A stretch of DNA of 64,000 nucleotides. Origin: Flavobacteriales bacterium UBA852. GTDB taxonomy: Bacteria; Bacteroidota; Bacteroidia; Flavobacteriales_E; Vicingaceae. The stretch lies in NCBI GenBank assembly GCA_002295925.1, contig DBGO01000010.1:186001-250000 (forward strand). Direction: 5' to 3'. The translations under genes were made by a program, and so were the position numbers. Below, piece after piece: positions 46,901 to 54,458 of this stretch. The first letter of the stretch is position 1, and the number at the start of each line of letters is the position of its first letter. Below the pieces are notes generated by a model. That model was not told where the DNA came from, searched no databases, and was given only the letters and a program-made list of their open reading frames with translations.

Positions 46901-49900
46901 TTGCAAAAAACAAACTGTCTTGCTCAAGAAACATGGTACCTTTAAAATCAATATCCAAAGCTCCACCCAAACTGCCATCGATAGCCATTGACACATTTTC
47001 CAACTCAATGCCATCTAATCCCATTGGATCATACCATTTTCCATTCATTTGGGCTTTAAGCATAACACCGGGTAAATTATCCGGTTCGTAATGTAATCCT
47101 GTTGATAATGTAAAATCTAATTTTTCATTTCCTATTTTAACATGAGTTTCAGCTTGTAAACCAACATCTAATGCAGGTGCATTGAACTTAATAAATAATT
47201 TAGGATCCTTTATATCTTGTATAAAAGCAAAATTGCCTTTAGTTTTTATATCTGAACTGGGGGATGCATAAATGGTAAACGAACTTATTCCACTAAGTCC
47301 AGCTCCCATACCTCCATAAACAGTAAACTTTTGTCCCATTCCAATATCTTGAAAAAACTTCCCTGCATCTCCGGGAATTTCTCCGGGATTAAATGCTGTA
47401 AAAAGACCTAAGCCACTATTTATATCCACTTTATCGTTTACACTGTAAAAATCATTAAAGTATTCTCTAACAGCCACAGGTAAATCATTTACTGTTTTAG
47501 AGAATGAATTGTTAGCTAAAGAAAGTGTTGTTTTGCCAAAATGAAAATCAGAAGCAATATTTGGAACTATATCAGAAAGTTTAAAACTATCAACACCAAA
47601 TAATAAAGCAAAATTAGTTCTTTCTCTAAAAATTACACCAGAAGTTGAAAAAGATTCATAAGTGATTTTAGCTGCAATGTGATGTAATGATATTTCAGGG
47701 TCTGATAGAGTAATTTTATCAGCATCAGGAAGGGTATTGATTTCAGGAATCTCTTTTAAAGCTATATCTCCTTTAAGTCTTAATACCAAATCTTTAAACT
47801 TACCATCTCTTTTAAGAATCTCTGCTGTTGTTTTGTAAGTAACTTGACCTAAATGCAAATTACCTGAAAGATCTATTTTAGTTACTTCATGCACCCTTTC
47901 AATTTCGCCACTTAAAGAAACACTATCATAAGTTAAATAATTTAAATCATCCGGAAAGGGGAAAACTAAATTATTAGTCGACTGAAAACGCATTCCATAA
48001 ACACTGTCTTCATCAAAAGGTTCTGCTTGAATATTAACTTCAACCGTTTTACCTTCGTATTCAAAACTAATGGTTGAATTAAGCTTTGTGTTCCATCGGT
48101 CATTTTGTTTATTAAACCAAATGGTATCTTCGCTAAAATGAATTCCCTCCAATTCAAAAGCAGGATGAATCATACTTACTTCCAATCCATTTAAGTTGCC
48201 AGAATTATTTCCTTCACTAACTGCTGAAACTCTAAAACCTACCGGTACATTTTTCATATCCAATTCAATCTCTTTGAATTTGAATGTACCATCGTATTTG
48301 GCTTGTATTGAACCTCCACTATTTAGTGTAAGTTTTTCTTTATTGGCAGGATTAAAGTGTTTAATGATTTTTTCAGGATAATCAGTCAAATCAATATCTT
48401 TAATATCATTACCCTTTGGAACAAAAATGAATTTTTCGTCATGAAAATTTTTAACTTGTATAGTTTTTGGAGCATCTTGAAGAAGCGCAGTAATTAAATG
48501 ATTGCTCCTTGCACCAAAATTAAATTTTGGCTGGCCGGTTGCTTTAAATGCTATAATATAATCAGATGAATCCAGATTAGATTCAACAATACTATCAGGT
48601 GAAAAACCTAAAAAGAAATAGTTTTCGGCCATTTCTATATCATAAACAGTTAAGTGGTCGATTTTTGGCAACGGATCAGGTAAATCTAAATTTTTAAAAT
48701 CAGAGAACGACAACCCTTCGTTACTGAAAAATTTAAATAAAGGTGTTACATGCTTTTCTTTTGCATTGTAATGAAGTTTGGCTTGAAATTCAAATTTCTT
48801 TTTTACATCTTTATCGGGTTTAAGAAACAACTCTCCTGAAAGTTGTCCGTAAAAATTTTTATCACCATACTGGTATTCCGCATCAAAACCTAAAGAAATT
48901 AAGTCTATTTGATCGCTTGTAAACAAAACATTTGGCAGGGTTTCTTTTAATTTCTTTTTACCCTCTTTGTCTGTTTCATACACCAGGGAATCTTGAGACA
49001 ACTCAGTTGTTAAACGTAATGCTTTATTTTGTTTATCGACCAAGATTTTCACATCATCCAATACCATTAACTTATCATTTGGCATTTTAATGTCAATTTT
49101 AGCTTTTACTAAAACGGCTAATGTTCCTTTGCTTACTAAATTTTTTAACCTTTTTGAAATTGGTTTCCCTCTATCAATTAAAATGGGAAAGTCGAATTTT
49201 AAACCATCAATACTCAATTTGGGATCTTTTAACTCATAATTAGCAATAGAAAATCCGGGTAAAGGAATATCACTTAAATAAAAGTTTTCTCTAAATTCCT
49301 GATCGTTGGCTACCTGAGGGTTGTTTTGTGCAGGCTGTCCTGGAGACGAAGTGTAACTAAAGCTCCATTTGCCCCAATTTTTAAACAAAAATTCAGGATT
49401 TATGCTGCCGGTAAATTGAGGAAAATCGTTTAACTCAACTGCATCAAAAAATTCTTTTACAGATCCATTAAATTGAGGTTTAGGTGAAATAAAACTAAAC
49501 CCAACATTCCAGCTTATAGTTTCGTCATTCTTTTTAGATTTAAATTCAGGAAAATAAAACTTAACTAAATCGGGCAATTCACCATACTTAAACGAAATAG
49601 TTTCTGCATCTTCAACATCCATACCTTGTCCTGTTTTAAATGATGGAATGGATATTAATTTAAAATCACTAAACACACCAATTTCGGAAAGAGGTGTACC
49701 ATTCAATCCAGAGATGTAATCACTTAAACTTAGTCTGTCTATCTGAAATACAAAATTTAACTTGGGCGATTGAGGTAATTTAAAAGCAATGATTTCAATG
49801 TTTTCATTTTTGTTAATTGGTAATTTGCATGAAATGGTTGATGATGTAATATTAAGCTCGGATAGTTTTATTTGTTTAAAAATATCATCTAACTTCAATT

Positions 49901-51452
49901 CAGAAAAGTGATTGCCGAACAAATCATTCAAGGTTAAATCAAAATGCTCAAAACTTAATCCATAATTTAGTTTAAATCCATTGCTTGGAAAATCATCTTT
50001 ACCATTATCTTTAAACATCTCTTTTAATTGAATGCTCGGAATATTTCCTAAAGATTTAATTTCATAAAAACCATTGGAAAGATTTACTTCAGGTATGTAA
50101 AACGCCACAGTATTATGTGGCAATGAAATATCGGGAAATGAAAACCCTGCTTCGTGGTTTAAGAAGTTTTTGAGATTTAAAGAATGAAAATTAAATGCAA
50201 GATTGTATTCTTTATCGTTTCCTTGTTTAAATCCAACTACAGGCACGTGAACTCCACTTAAAGGCCAATCTGCTTCGAAGTATGTTTCGGATAAAAAAAC
50301 ATTTTTCAGTTCAATATTGCTAAATAAATCTTTGAAAAGCGGGAATTGTGCATTAGGATAAAACTTCCCTAAAGGTAAAGAATTGAACTCTAACTGATAC
50401 TCACCATCTTTTGTTTTAGGGAAAGATACATTGTAGGAAATTCCGGACCAATCTACTTTACCAATAAAGGTAAAGTCAAATTTATAATTGTAAGAATTTG
50501 TTTGTGCATCTTGTTCAGGGAAAATCTTTAAATTCAACCCTACATCAGTAAGTTTTATAGCCGGAATATGATTAACTAAATTATTTTTACTGAATTTTTT
50601 AATTCCGGATAAATCCATTGTATATTTATTTATATCCGGTTCAATAGATACATGACCTTTAAGTATAAAATGCTCTTTTGAAAACCCAAAATTTTTAATA
50701 CCGTTTACTGTTACTCCAGTTTGAGCTGAAATTAGCAATCCTGTGGGGATTAACTTATAGGTAAAAATAATTGGGTCCCATTCAAAAGTGCCATCTTTTT
50801 GGGGTAAAAAATTAAACACTATAAAATCCAGTTCAAAGCTTTCTACGGTAGCTTTTGTTGGCTTTGTACGTTCAATTAAATAATCAATTATTGTATTTGA
50901 AAGATTAGCATTTAATATTATTTCTTTGTTGCCATTTTTTAATGGTGCCATTGCCATTAAATCATCCAATGTGTTCGACGATAGTTCACCAACTAATGAA
51001 AACCCTTTATCTATTTTAATTTCATAATTTAATGTGTCGTCTTTTTTATCTATTTTTCTAACTATATAAGCTTGGTATTTTTTTGGTAAATCGGTTCTTT
51101 TAATTGTTATTTCTTTATCTGTAGCAATTAAAAAACCATTATCTAATTTCAAGCTATCCAACTTATTTCCAGCTTCCGAAAAAACTTCATTGGCTTTAAA
51201 CAAATCATCATCAAACAAAGGATAAAATTTTCCTTTAATATCAATTACATCTGCTTGAATTGATTTACCGTTTTTGGTAAAAGTAGCAGCATAAGTTACA
51301 CTGTCTTTATTTTGTTGGATTTTTATATCAATATCTTTAAAGAATTGATATTGAATTAATTGAGACTTAATTTCTCCGGATTTATCTTGTGAGTTTTGAG
51401 CAGTTAAGAGAGTCCAAAAAACAGCAAAAAATATAAATAATACTTTTTTCAT
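43992..51452 (-). CDS. Giant exported protein (2486 aa) with coiled coil and C-terminal tectonin-like propellers
   Basis: No full-length family is recognised. The signal peptide is MKKVLFIFFAVFWTLLTA then Q. Residues about 25-1735 are a very long beta-rich region of amphipathic strands interspersed with DIPLPGF- and LPDPLPKID-like segments, recalling AsmA/TamB-type long proteins by eye only. A coiled coil follows near 1738-1806 (ADLNEKEKQVESVRDEII), then an odd Cys/His/Trp-rich patch near 1807-1855, a helical region, and about 12 tectonin-like repeats from about 2028 to the end (WQKLNEKAIDIASNGNG, LWYIGMNHHAY). There is no T9SS sorting domain. Tectonin propellers in other proteins bind LPS or glycans. 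It leads a four-gene run with a secretin. Confidence 0.88.
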   Translation of the reverse strand: MKKVLFIFFAVFWTLLTAQNSQDKSGEIKSQLIQYQFFKDIDIKIQQNKDSVTYAATFTKNGKSIQADVIDIKGKFYPLFDDDLFKANEVFSEAGNKLDSLKLDNGFLIATDKEITIKRTDLPKKYQAYIVRKIDKKDDTLNYEIKIDKGFSLVGELSSNTLDDLMAMAPLKNGNKEIILNANLSNTIIDYLIERTKPTKATVESFELDFIVFNFLPQKDGTFEWDPIIFTYKLIPTGLLISAQTGVTVNGIKNFGFSKEHFILKGHVSIEPDINKYTMDLSGIKKFSKNNLVNHIPAIKLTDVGLNLKIFPEQDAQTNSYNYKFDFTFIGKVDWSGISYNVSFPKTKDGEYQLEFNSLPLGKFYPNAQFPLFKDLFSNIELKNVFLSETYFEADWPLSGVHVPVVGFKQGNDKEYNLAFNFHSLNLKNFLNHEAGFSFPDISLPHNTVAFYIPEVNLSNGFYEIKSLGNIPSIQLKEMFKDNGKDDFPSNGFKLNYGLSFEHFDLTLNDLFGNHFSELKLDDIFKQIKLSELNITSSTISCKLPINKNENIEIIAFKLPQSPKLNFVFQIDRLSLSDYISGLNGTPLSEIGVFSDFKLISIPSFKTGQGMDVEDAETISFKYGELPDLVKFYFPEFKSKKNDETISWNVGFSFISPKPQFNGSVKEFFDAVELNDFPQFTGSINPEFLFKNWGKWSFSYTSSPGQPAQNNPQVANDQEFRENFYLSDIPLPGFSIANYELKDPKLSIDGLKFDFPILIDRGKPISKRLKNLVSKGTLAVLVKAKIDIKMPNDKLMVLDDVKILVDKQNKALRLTTELSQDSLVYETDKEGKKKLKETLPNVLFTSDQIDLISLGFDAEYQYGDKNFYGQLSGELFLKPDKDVKKKFEFQAKLHYNAKEKHVTPLFKFFSNEGLSFSDFKNLDLPDPLPKIDHLTVYDIEMAENYFFLGFSPDSIVESNLDSSDYIIAFKATGQPKFNFGARSNHLITALLQDAPKTIQVKNFHDEKFIFVPKGNDIKDIDLTDYPEKIIKHFNPANKEKLTLNSGGSIQAKYDGTFKFKEIELDMKNVPVGFRVSAVSEGNNSGNLNGLEVSMIHPAFELEGIHFSEDTIWFNKQNDRWNTKLNSTISFEYEGKTVEVNIQAEPFDEDSVYGMRFQSTNNLVFPFPDDLNYLTYDSVSLSGEIERVHEVTKIDLSGNLHLGQVTYKTTAEILKRDGKFKDLVLRLKGDIALKEIPEINTLPDADKITLSDPEISLHHIAAKITYESFSTSGVIFRERTNFALLFGVDSFKLSDIVPNIASDFHFGKTTLSLANNSFSKTVNDLPVAVREYFNDFYSVNDKVDINSGLGLFTAFNPGEIPGDAGKFFQDIGMGQKFTVYGGMGAGLSGISSFTIYASPSSDIKTKGNFAFIQDIKDPKLFIKFNAPALDVGLQAETHVKIGNEKLDFTLSTGLHYEPDNLPGVMLKAQMNGKWYDPMGLDGIELENVSMAIDGSLGGALDIDFKGTMFLEQDSLFFATSIPANGNLTQFGLCATATHLGGQDFAVLADKLSGNKLHLDEIPMEIIAYKDVEIAMVPPFVNLNCSQRISGIDGGGVALKGKGILGNDNLGGTWEVAEVEATAGLLSGLSVKGKLNDVDLNIIQMKNTNLDIVAKLEDGKPKSHFKLNGNTDIIGITYNIELILEKDKASFEYDYGLFGFGKSTIKAQTSNGMNFNKDNTLSVTASYTNDINDDFLAALGDEVAKGLNELSDAEKALKDDLNNALADLNEKEKQVESVRDEIIKERKSLEDQLKAAQDKVNELNSQIHTASNNASHELHQSCRRSKKICWHFFGKHCHTFHWTDYSCKAYHYSRYLAYKTEQYSLEAAKVTAVKILEAIQSSIDFTPIEADPRMAAPLAALETAKGIYKMAEAAMTASQDINKELADLAEQIKTPDVLKDIFFLKEATLTGAFNAFQSQKDTLNLTLDAIVFGDELSNSVNFTLEDAANAEKLIKDALSHTAHHKVNTVKEEHDKSKYYNPPLPSSLTFYWEKINGQLIDITATEKFIYGIGKDHNLWRLEDSVWVHLPNPKQYKRLDAAKDKVYMIEMDGTFSVYYEETGQFRETKSGLGRDIAAGKGNTVYVIGTNNISGCNTCGHVYVSSDEGNSWKQFGGSGYGQQIDVSKDNNIYLTGGSTVLYKWSGNKWQSMPGKANDLFVLDNDLWVAGLDKAPWLYETKLYNTFIRANGTVQAMAKLGDNVYSINSNDKSVWVSKMPQQFSGWQKLNEKAIDIASNGNGDLWYIGMNHHAYKLKPNGEFEDYGGNFSRIAVQENGVPLAVSAAPNSHRQIMTVDLNTKQWKNLDVYSNAFDVAGNGWHIGSDAGYKKNGGVWKYNSSNDSYSKFTGAGWRITSDKNSVTYVLGGAHSSVYYSTPSMNHWKQIGGYDVRDLAVSPRGSIWLVGGNTHLYYKNDYNDSKWKKATGLVKGIGFSANEIFVIGTDNYIYKTNY

Positions 51453-51478
51453 ATGTTATACAATTATTTACTATCTTA

Positions 51479-51486
51479 CAAACATA
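51479..51486 (-). promoter_or_regulatory. -7 box TATGTTTG upstream of the giant gene
   Basis: Exact TAnnTTTG match on the minus strand, 26 bases before the ATG at 51452. It is the only candidate promoter seen for the four-gene block. No -33 TTTG is evident. Confidence 0.4.
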
Positions 51487-51557
51487 GAAACTAACACTAA
51501 TTAAAAAAATAGGGGCTAACACTCAATTTTGGCAAAACAGATAGGTTTTACAAAAAA

Positions 51558-51673
51558 CCAAAAAACTAATGCTTAAATTCACTGTTAAATACCCAAAAGA
51601 TAAACGGTTGAGCAATCTGTAGAACAAAAAAATCCGCTTGAAATTCAAGCGGATTTTTTGTTAATTTTTATTT
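51558..51673 (+). repeat. Direct repeat, right copy (orphan end of DUF4139 gene plus terminator)
   Basis: This copy carries the same last 20 codons, stop and hairpin as 41299-41413 but has no gene attached: upstream the frame meets a TAG within a few codons and similarity stops. The one coding difference, CTA to CTG before the stop, is silent. It lies between the giant gene's promoter and the end of fabD. Confidence 0.9.
51627..51659. terminator. Terminator within the right repeat, downstream of fabD
   Basis: The same 15-bp stem as at 41367-41399, with loop AAT. On the minus strand it ends the fabD transcript, insulating it from the giant gene. Confidence 0.88.
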
Positions 51674-51687
51674 TACTTTTTAATTAA

Positions 51688-52569
51688 TTATATCGAAGCA
51701 CTTTGCGTAGGAATGCTTCTGTCCACTTTTTTGAATAACCCTTGCAATACTTTTCCGGGTCCTACTTCAATCACTTCTGTTGCACCGTCGGCAATCATTT
51801 GTTTCATGGTTTGTGTCCAACGAACAGGAGCAGTTAATTGAGCAATTAAGTTTTTCTTGATTTCCTCAGGGTCGGATACGGCACTTGCCGTTACATTTTG
51901 GTAAACCGGACAAATAGGTTTACTGAAAGTGGTTGCATTTATGGCTTCTTCCAATTCCTCACGTGCAGGCTCCATCAACGGGGAATGAAAAGCACCGCCT
52001 ACTTGTAATATTAGCGCTCGTTTTGCACCGGCTTCTTTCAGTTTTTCACACGCTTTGTTCACTGCCTCTATTTCACCCGATATAACCAATTGACCGGGGC
52101 AATTATAATTTGCCGGCACTACAATCCCATCAATTTCGGCACATACTTTTTCTACTGTTTCATCATCCAATCCTAAAATAGCCGCCATGGTTGAGGGCGT
52201 TTTTTCACACGCTTTCTGCATAGCCATAGCACGCTTTGCCACTAAGCGTAATCCATCCTCAAATGTTAATGTTTTATTGGCTACCAATGCCGAAAATTCA
52301 CCCAACGAATGACCAGCAACCATACCTGGTTTAAATGAATCACCCAATTCATGTGCCAACACAGTTGAATGTAAAAATATAGCCGGCTGCGTTACTTTTG
52401 TTTGTTTTAACTCTTCATCGGTACCGTTAAACATTATATCCGTAATACGAAATCCTAAAATTTCATTGGCTTTTTCAAATAACTCTTTTGCCGATTCGGA
52501 CGAATCGTATAAATCTTTACCCATTCCGATAAATTGTGCTCCCTGACCGGGAAATACATATGCTTTCAT
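51688..52569 (-). CDS. fabD: Malonyl-CoA:ACP transacylase
   Basis: FabD loads malonyl groups onto acyl carrier protein for fatty acid synthesis. From the ATG at 52569 it has 293 residues, opening with MKAYVFPGQGAQFIGMGKDL. The nucleophile is Ser88 in VAGHSLGEFSAL, with VVPANYNCPGQLVISG and the later HSPLMEPAREEL carrying the catalytic His. The in-frame ATG at 52596 was rejected because it adds nine residues outside the family and would lie within the -7 box. It is monocistronic and divergent from yebC. Confidence 0.96.
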   Translation of the reverse strand: MKAYVFPGQGAQFIGMGKDLYDSSESAKELFEKANEILGFRITDIMFNGTDEELKQTKVTQPAIFLHSTVLAHELGDSFKPGMVAGHSLGEFSALVANKTLTFEDGLRLVAKRAMAMQKACEKTPSTMAAILGLDDETVEKVCAEIDGIVVPANYNCPGQLVISGEIEAVNKACEKLKEAGAKRALILQVGGAFHSPLMEPAREELEEAINATTFSKPICPVYQNVTASAVSDPEEIKKNLIAQLTAPVRWTQTMKQMIADGATEVIEVGPGKVLQGLFKKVDRSIPTQSASI

Positions 52570-52593
52570 ACTTTTTTGTTTAAAATTTAAGGG

Positions 52594-52601
52594 CAAATAT
52601 A
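52594..52601 (-). promoter_or_regulatory. -7 box TATATTTG upstream of fabD
   Basis: Exact TAnnTTTG match on the minus strand, 24 bases before the fabD ATG at 52569; it helps decide that start. Confidence 0.4.
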
Positions 52602-52677
52602 ACTAATCACGCTAAAATCATCTATTTTAAAAACTTAAACGTGCTTTATCTGGTAAAAAAATTAAAAATAATATTTT

Positions 52678-52685
52678 TACATTTG
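52678..52685 (+). promoter_or_regulatory. -7 box TACATTTG upstream of yebC
   Basis: Exact TAnnTTTG match 26 bases before the yebC ATG. Confidence 0.4.
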
Positions 52686-52711
52686 TAGCACAAACAATAA
52701 ATTTCAATCGC

Positions 52712-53473
52712 ATGGCAGGACACAGTAAATGGGCGAATATAAAACACAGAAAAGCCGCACAAGATAAAAAAAGAGCTAAAATTTTTACTCGTTTAATCAA
52801 AGAAATAACCATTGCCGCTCGCGATGGCGGAGGCGAACCTTCTACCAATCCGGCTTTACGCTTGGCAATACAAAACGCCAAAGGTGCCAATATGCCAAAA
52901 GACACTATCGAACGTGCCATTAAAAAGGGTACCGGTGGCGAAGGTGCCGCTTTGCAAGAGGTAACTTTTGAAGGTTACGCACCGGGTGGAATTGGTGTTT
53001 TTGTAGAAGCCACTACCGACAACAACAACCGAACAGTAGCAGCAGTAAGAGCTGTATTCAACAAATACGGCGGAAGCATGGGTACCAAAGGTTCGTTAAG
53101 TTTTTTATTCGAACGTAAAGGTGTTTTTACAATTGACAAAGCTTCTGTTCAAGACCGGGATAAAGAAGAACTTGAGATGGAGTTAATTGATGCCGGATTG
53201 GAAGAAATGGAGGAAACTGATGACAGTTTAATCTTATACACCTCTTTTGATGATTTTGGTGCCATGCAAAAGAAATTGGACGAATTAGGCATTGAAGTAA
53301 AAAATGCCGAATTGCAACGCATTCCCAACAACTACGAAACCGTTGATTTGGAAACTGCCAAAAAGGTGCTTAAATTAATTGATAAGATGGAAGAAGAAGA
53401 TGATGTAAATGTGGTGTATCACAACTTGGAGATGACCGACGAATTGGCAAAAGCACTCGAAGAAGAAGGATAA
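52712..53473 (+). CDS. yebC: YebC/PmpR-family regulator (TACO1-like)
   Basis: This 253-residue protein starts with the hallmark MAGHSKWANIKHRKAAQDKK, followed by FTRLIKEI, GGGEPSTNPALRLAIQNAKG and MPKDTIERAIKKGTG, then TFEGYAPGGIGVFVEATTDN. Family members act as transcriptional regulators, and more recent work ties them to relief of ribosome stalling at proline-rich stretches. Length is normal. The gene ends at a bidirectional hairpin shared with a small lipoprotein gene. Confidence 0.95.
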   Translation: MAGHSKWANIKHRKAAQDKKRAKIFTRLIKEITIAARDGGGEPSTNPALRLAIQNAKGANMPKDTIERAIKKGTGGEGAALQEVTFEGYAPGGIGVFVEATTDNNNRTVAAVRAVFNKYGGSMGTKGSLSFLFERKGVFTIDKASVQDRDKEELEMELIDAGLEEMEETDDSLILYTSFDDFGAMQKKLDELGIEVKNAELQRIPNNYETVDLETAKKVLKLIDKMEEEDDVNVVYHNLEMTDELAKALEEEG

Positions 53474-53495
53474 CAATTTCTATAAAAAGACTATC

Positions 53496-53527
53496 ACAAC
53501 CTGCTCGAATTTTGGGCAGGTTGTTTT
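53496..53527. terminator. Terminator between yebC and a small convergent gene
   Basis: CAACCTGC / GCAGGTTG forms an 8-bp stem followed by a T-rich stretch. It lies between convergent genes and may serve both. Confidence 0.65.
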
Positions 53528-53529
53528 GT

Positions 53530-53652
53530 TTATGGCTGAACGTTAATTTCCCAATGCGGGCACGTTGCACACTTGTTTTTCTTTTTGGATGCACAAGCAA
53601 AAGAAAGCATCAATAATCCGAGTAAAGCAAAAAAAATGAACCTCTTATTCAC
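53530..53652 (-). CDS. Small lipoprotein, 40 residues
   Basis: The minus strand encodes a 40-codon frame from a GTG at 53652. It starts MNKRFIFFALLGLLMLSFAC (initiator read as Met), a textbook lipoprotein signal with lipobox LSFAC and Cys at position 20. The mature part is about 21 residues, starting CASKKKNK and followed by CATCPHW, which has a C-x-x-C pair. Similar tiny lipoproteins occur in Bacteroidota. It sits between yebC (convergent, terminator between) and the MlaE-like gene (divergent). Function unknown; the Cys pair could bind metal or form a disulfide. Confidence 0.7.
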   Translation of the reverse strand: MNKRFIFFALLGLLMLSFACASKKKNKCATCPHWEINVQP

Positions 53653-53713
53653 AGCAATTAGATTTTTTACATTATTTACGGTAAATTTACGCAAAAATTA
53701 GCGGATTATAAGA

Positions 53714-54457
53714 ATGAAAATGCTGTTTTACCATATCGGACGATATACCATTTTGATGGGAAGGGTTTTCAGTCGCCCGGAAAAATGGAAACTTTACAGG
53801 CAACAATTTGCCCGCGAAGTAATGAGCATTGGTCTGGGCTCTTTGGGTTTGGTTGCACTCATTTCATTTTTTATGGGTGCCGTTATCACACTGCAAACCG
53901 CATCCAATATCGACAGTCCGTTAATTCCGCTTTACACTATTGGTTTTACCGCACGACAATCAACCATACTTGAATTTTCGCCTACCATAATAGCACTTAT
54001 TTTAGCCGGAAAAGTAGGTTCGAATATTTCATCCGAAATTGGCAGTATGCGAATAACCGAACAAATTGATGCACTTGAAATAATGGGTATAAATTCTGCC
54101 GCTTATTTGGTATTGCCAAAAATTGTAGCCGCTATTTTCATTAATCCTTTTCTTATTATTTACAGTATGTTTCTGTCTTTATTTGGCGGATGGTTTGTCG
54201 GAATTGCCACAGGAATAGTAAGTAGCAACCAATACATTTATGGTATTCAATATGATTTTGACAGTTTTTCTGTTACGTATGCCCTTATCAAAACCGTATT
54301 TTTTGCATTTGTGATTACCAGTGTTCCGGCTTATTTTGGCTATTATGTTCGCGGTGGTTCACTCGAAGTGGGTAAAGCCAGTACACAATCATTCTTTTAC
54401 AGTGCCGTATTAATTTTGATTATCAATTATATCATTACTCAATTATTGCTTATTTAG
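53714..54457 (+). CDS. mlaE: MlaE-family ABC transporter permease
   Basis: The 247-residue membrane protein matches the MlaE permease, part of the phospholipid transport system that keeps outer-membrane lipid asymmetry. Features are GLGSLGLVALISFFMGAVIT near 36-55, EFSPTIIALILAGKVGSNIS (the conserved central helix), EIGSMRITEQIDALEIMGIN, and a C-terminal YYVRGGSLEVGKASTQS. It is followed one base later by its ATPase. The MCE-domain subunit usual for this system is not adjacent in this window. Confidence 0.92.
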   Translation: MKMLFYHIGRYTILMGRVFSRPEKWKLYRQQFAREVMSIGLGSLGLVALISFFMGAVITLQTASNIDSPLIPLYTIGFTARQSTILEFSPTIIALILAGKVGSNISSEIGSMRITEQIDALEIMGINSAAYLVLPKIVAAIFINPFLIIYSMFLSLFGGWFVGIATGIVSSNQYIYGIQYDFDSFSVTYALIKTVFFAFVITSVPAYFGYYVRGGSLEVGKASTQSFFYSAVLILIINYIITQLLLI

Positions 54458-54458
54458 T

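Noticed and set aside
41299..51673. Prophage, IS or integrative element flanked by att sites
   Set aside because: No integrase, transposase, relaxase or phage gene lies inside, and the repeats have no terminal inverted ends. Only the repeats themselves are claimed.
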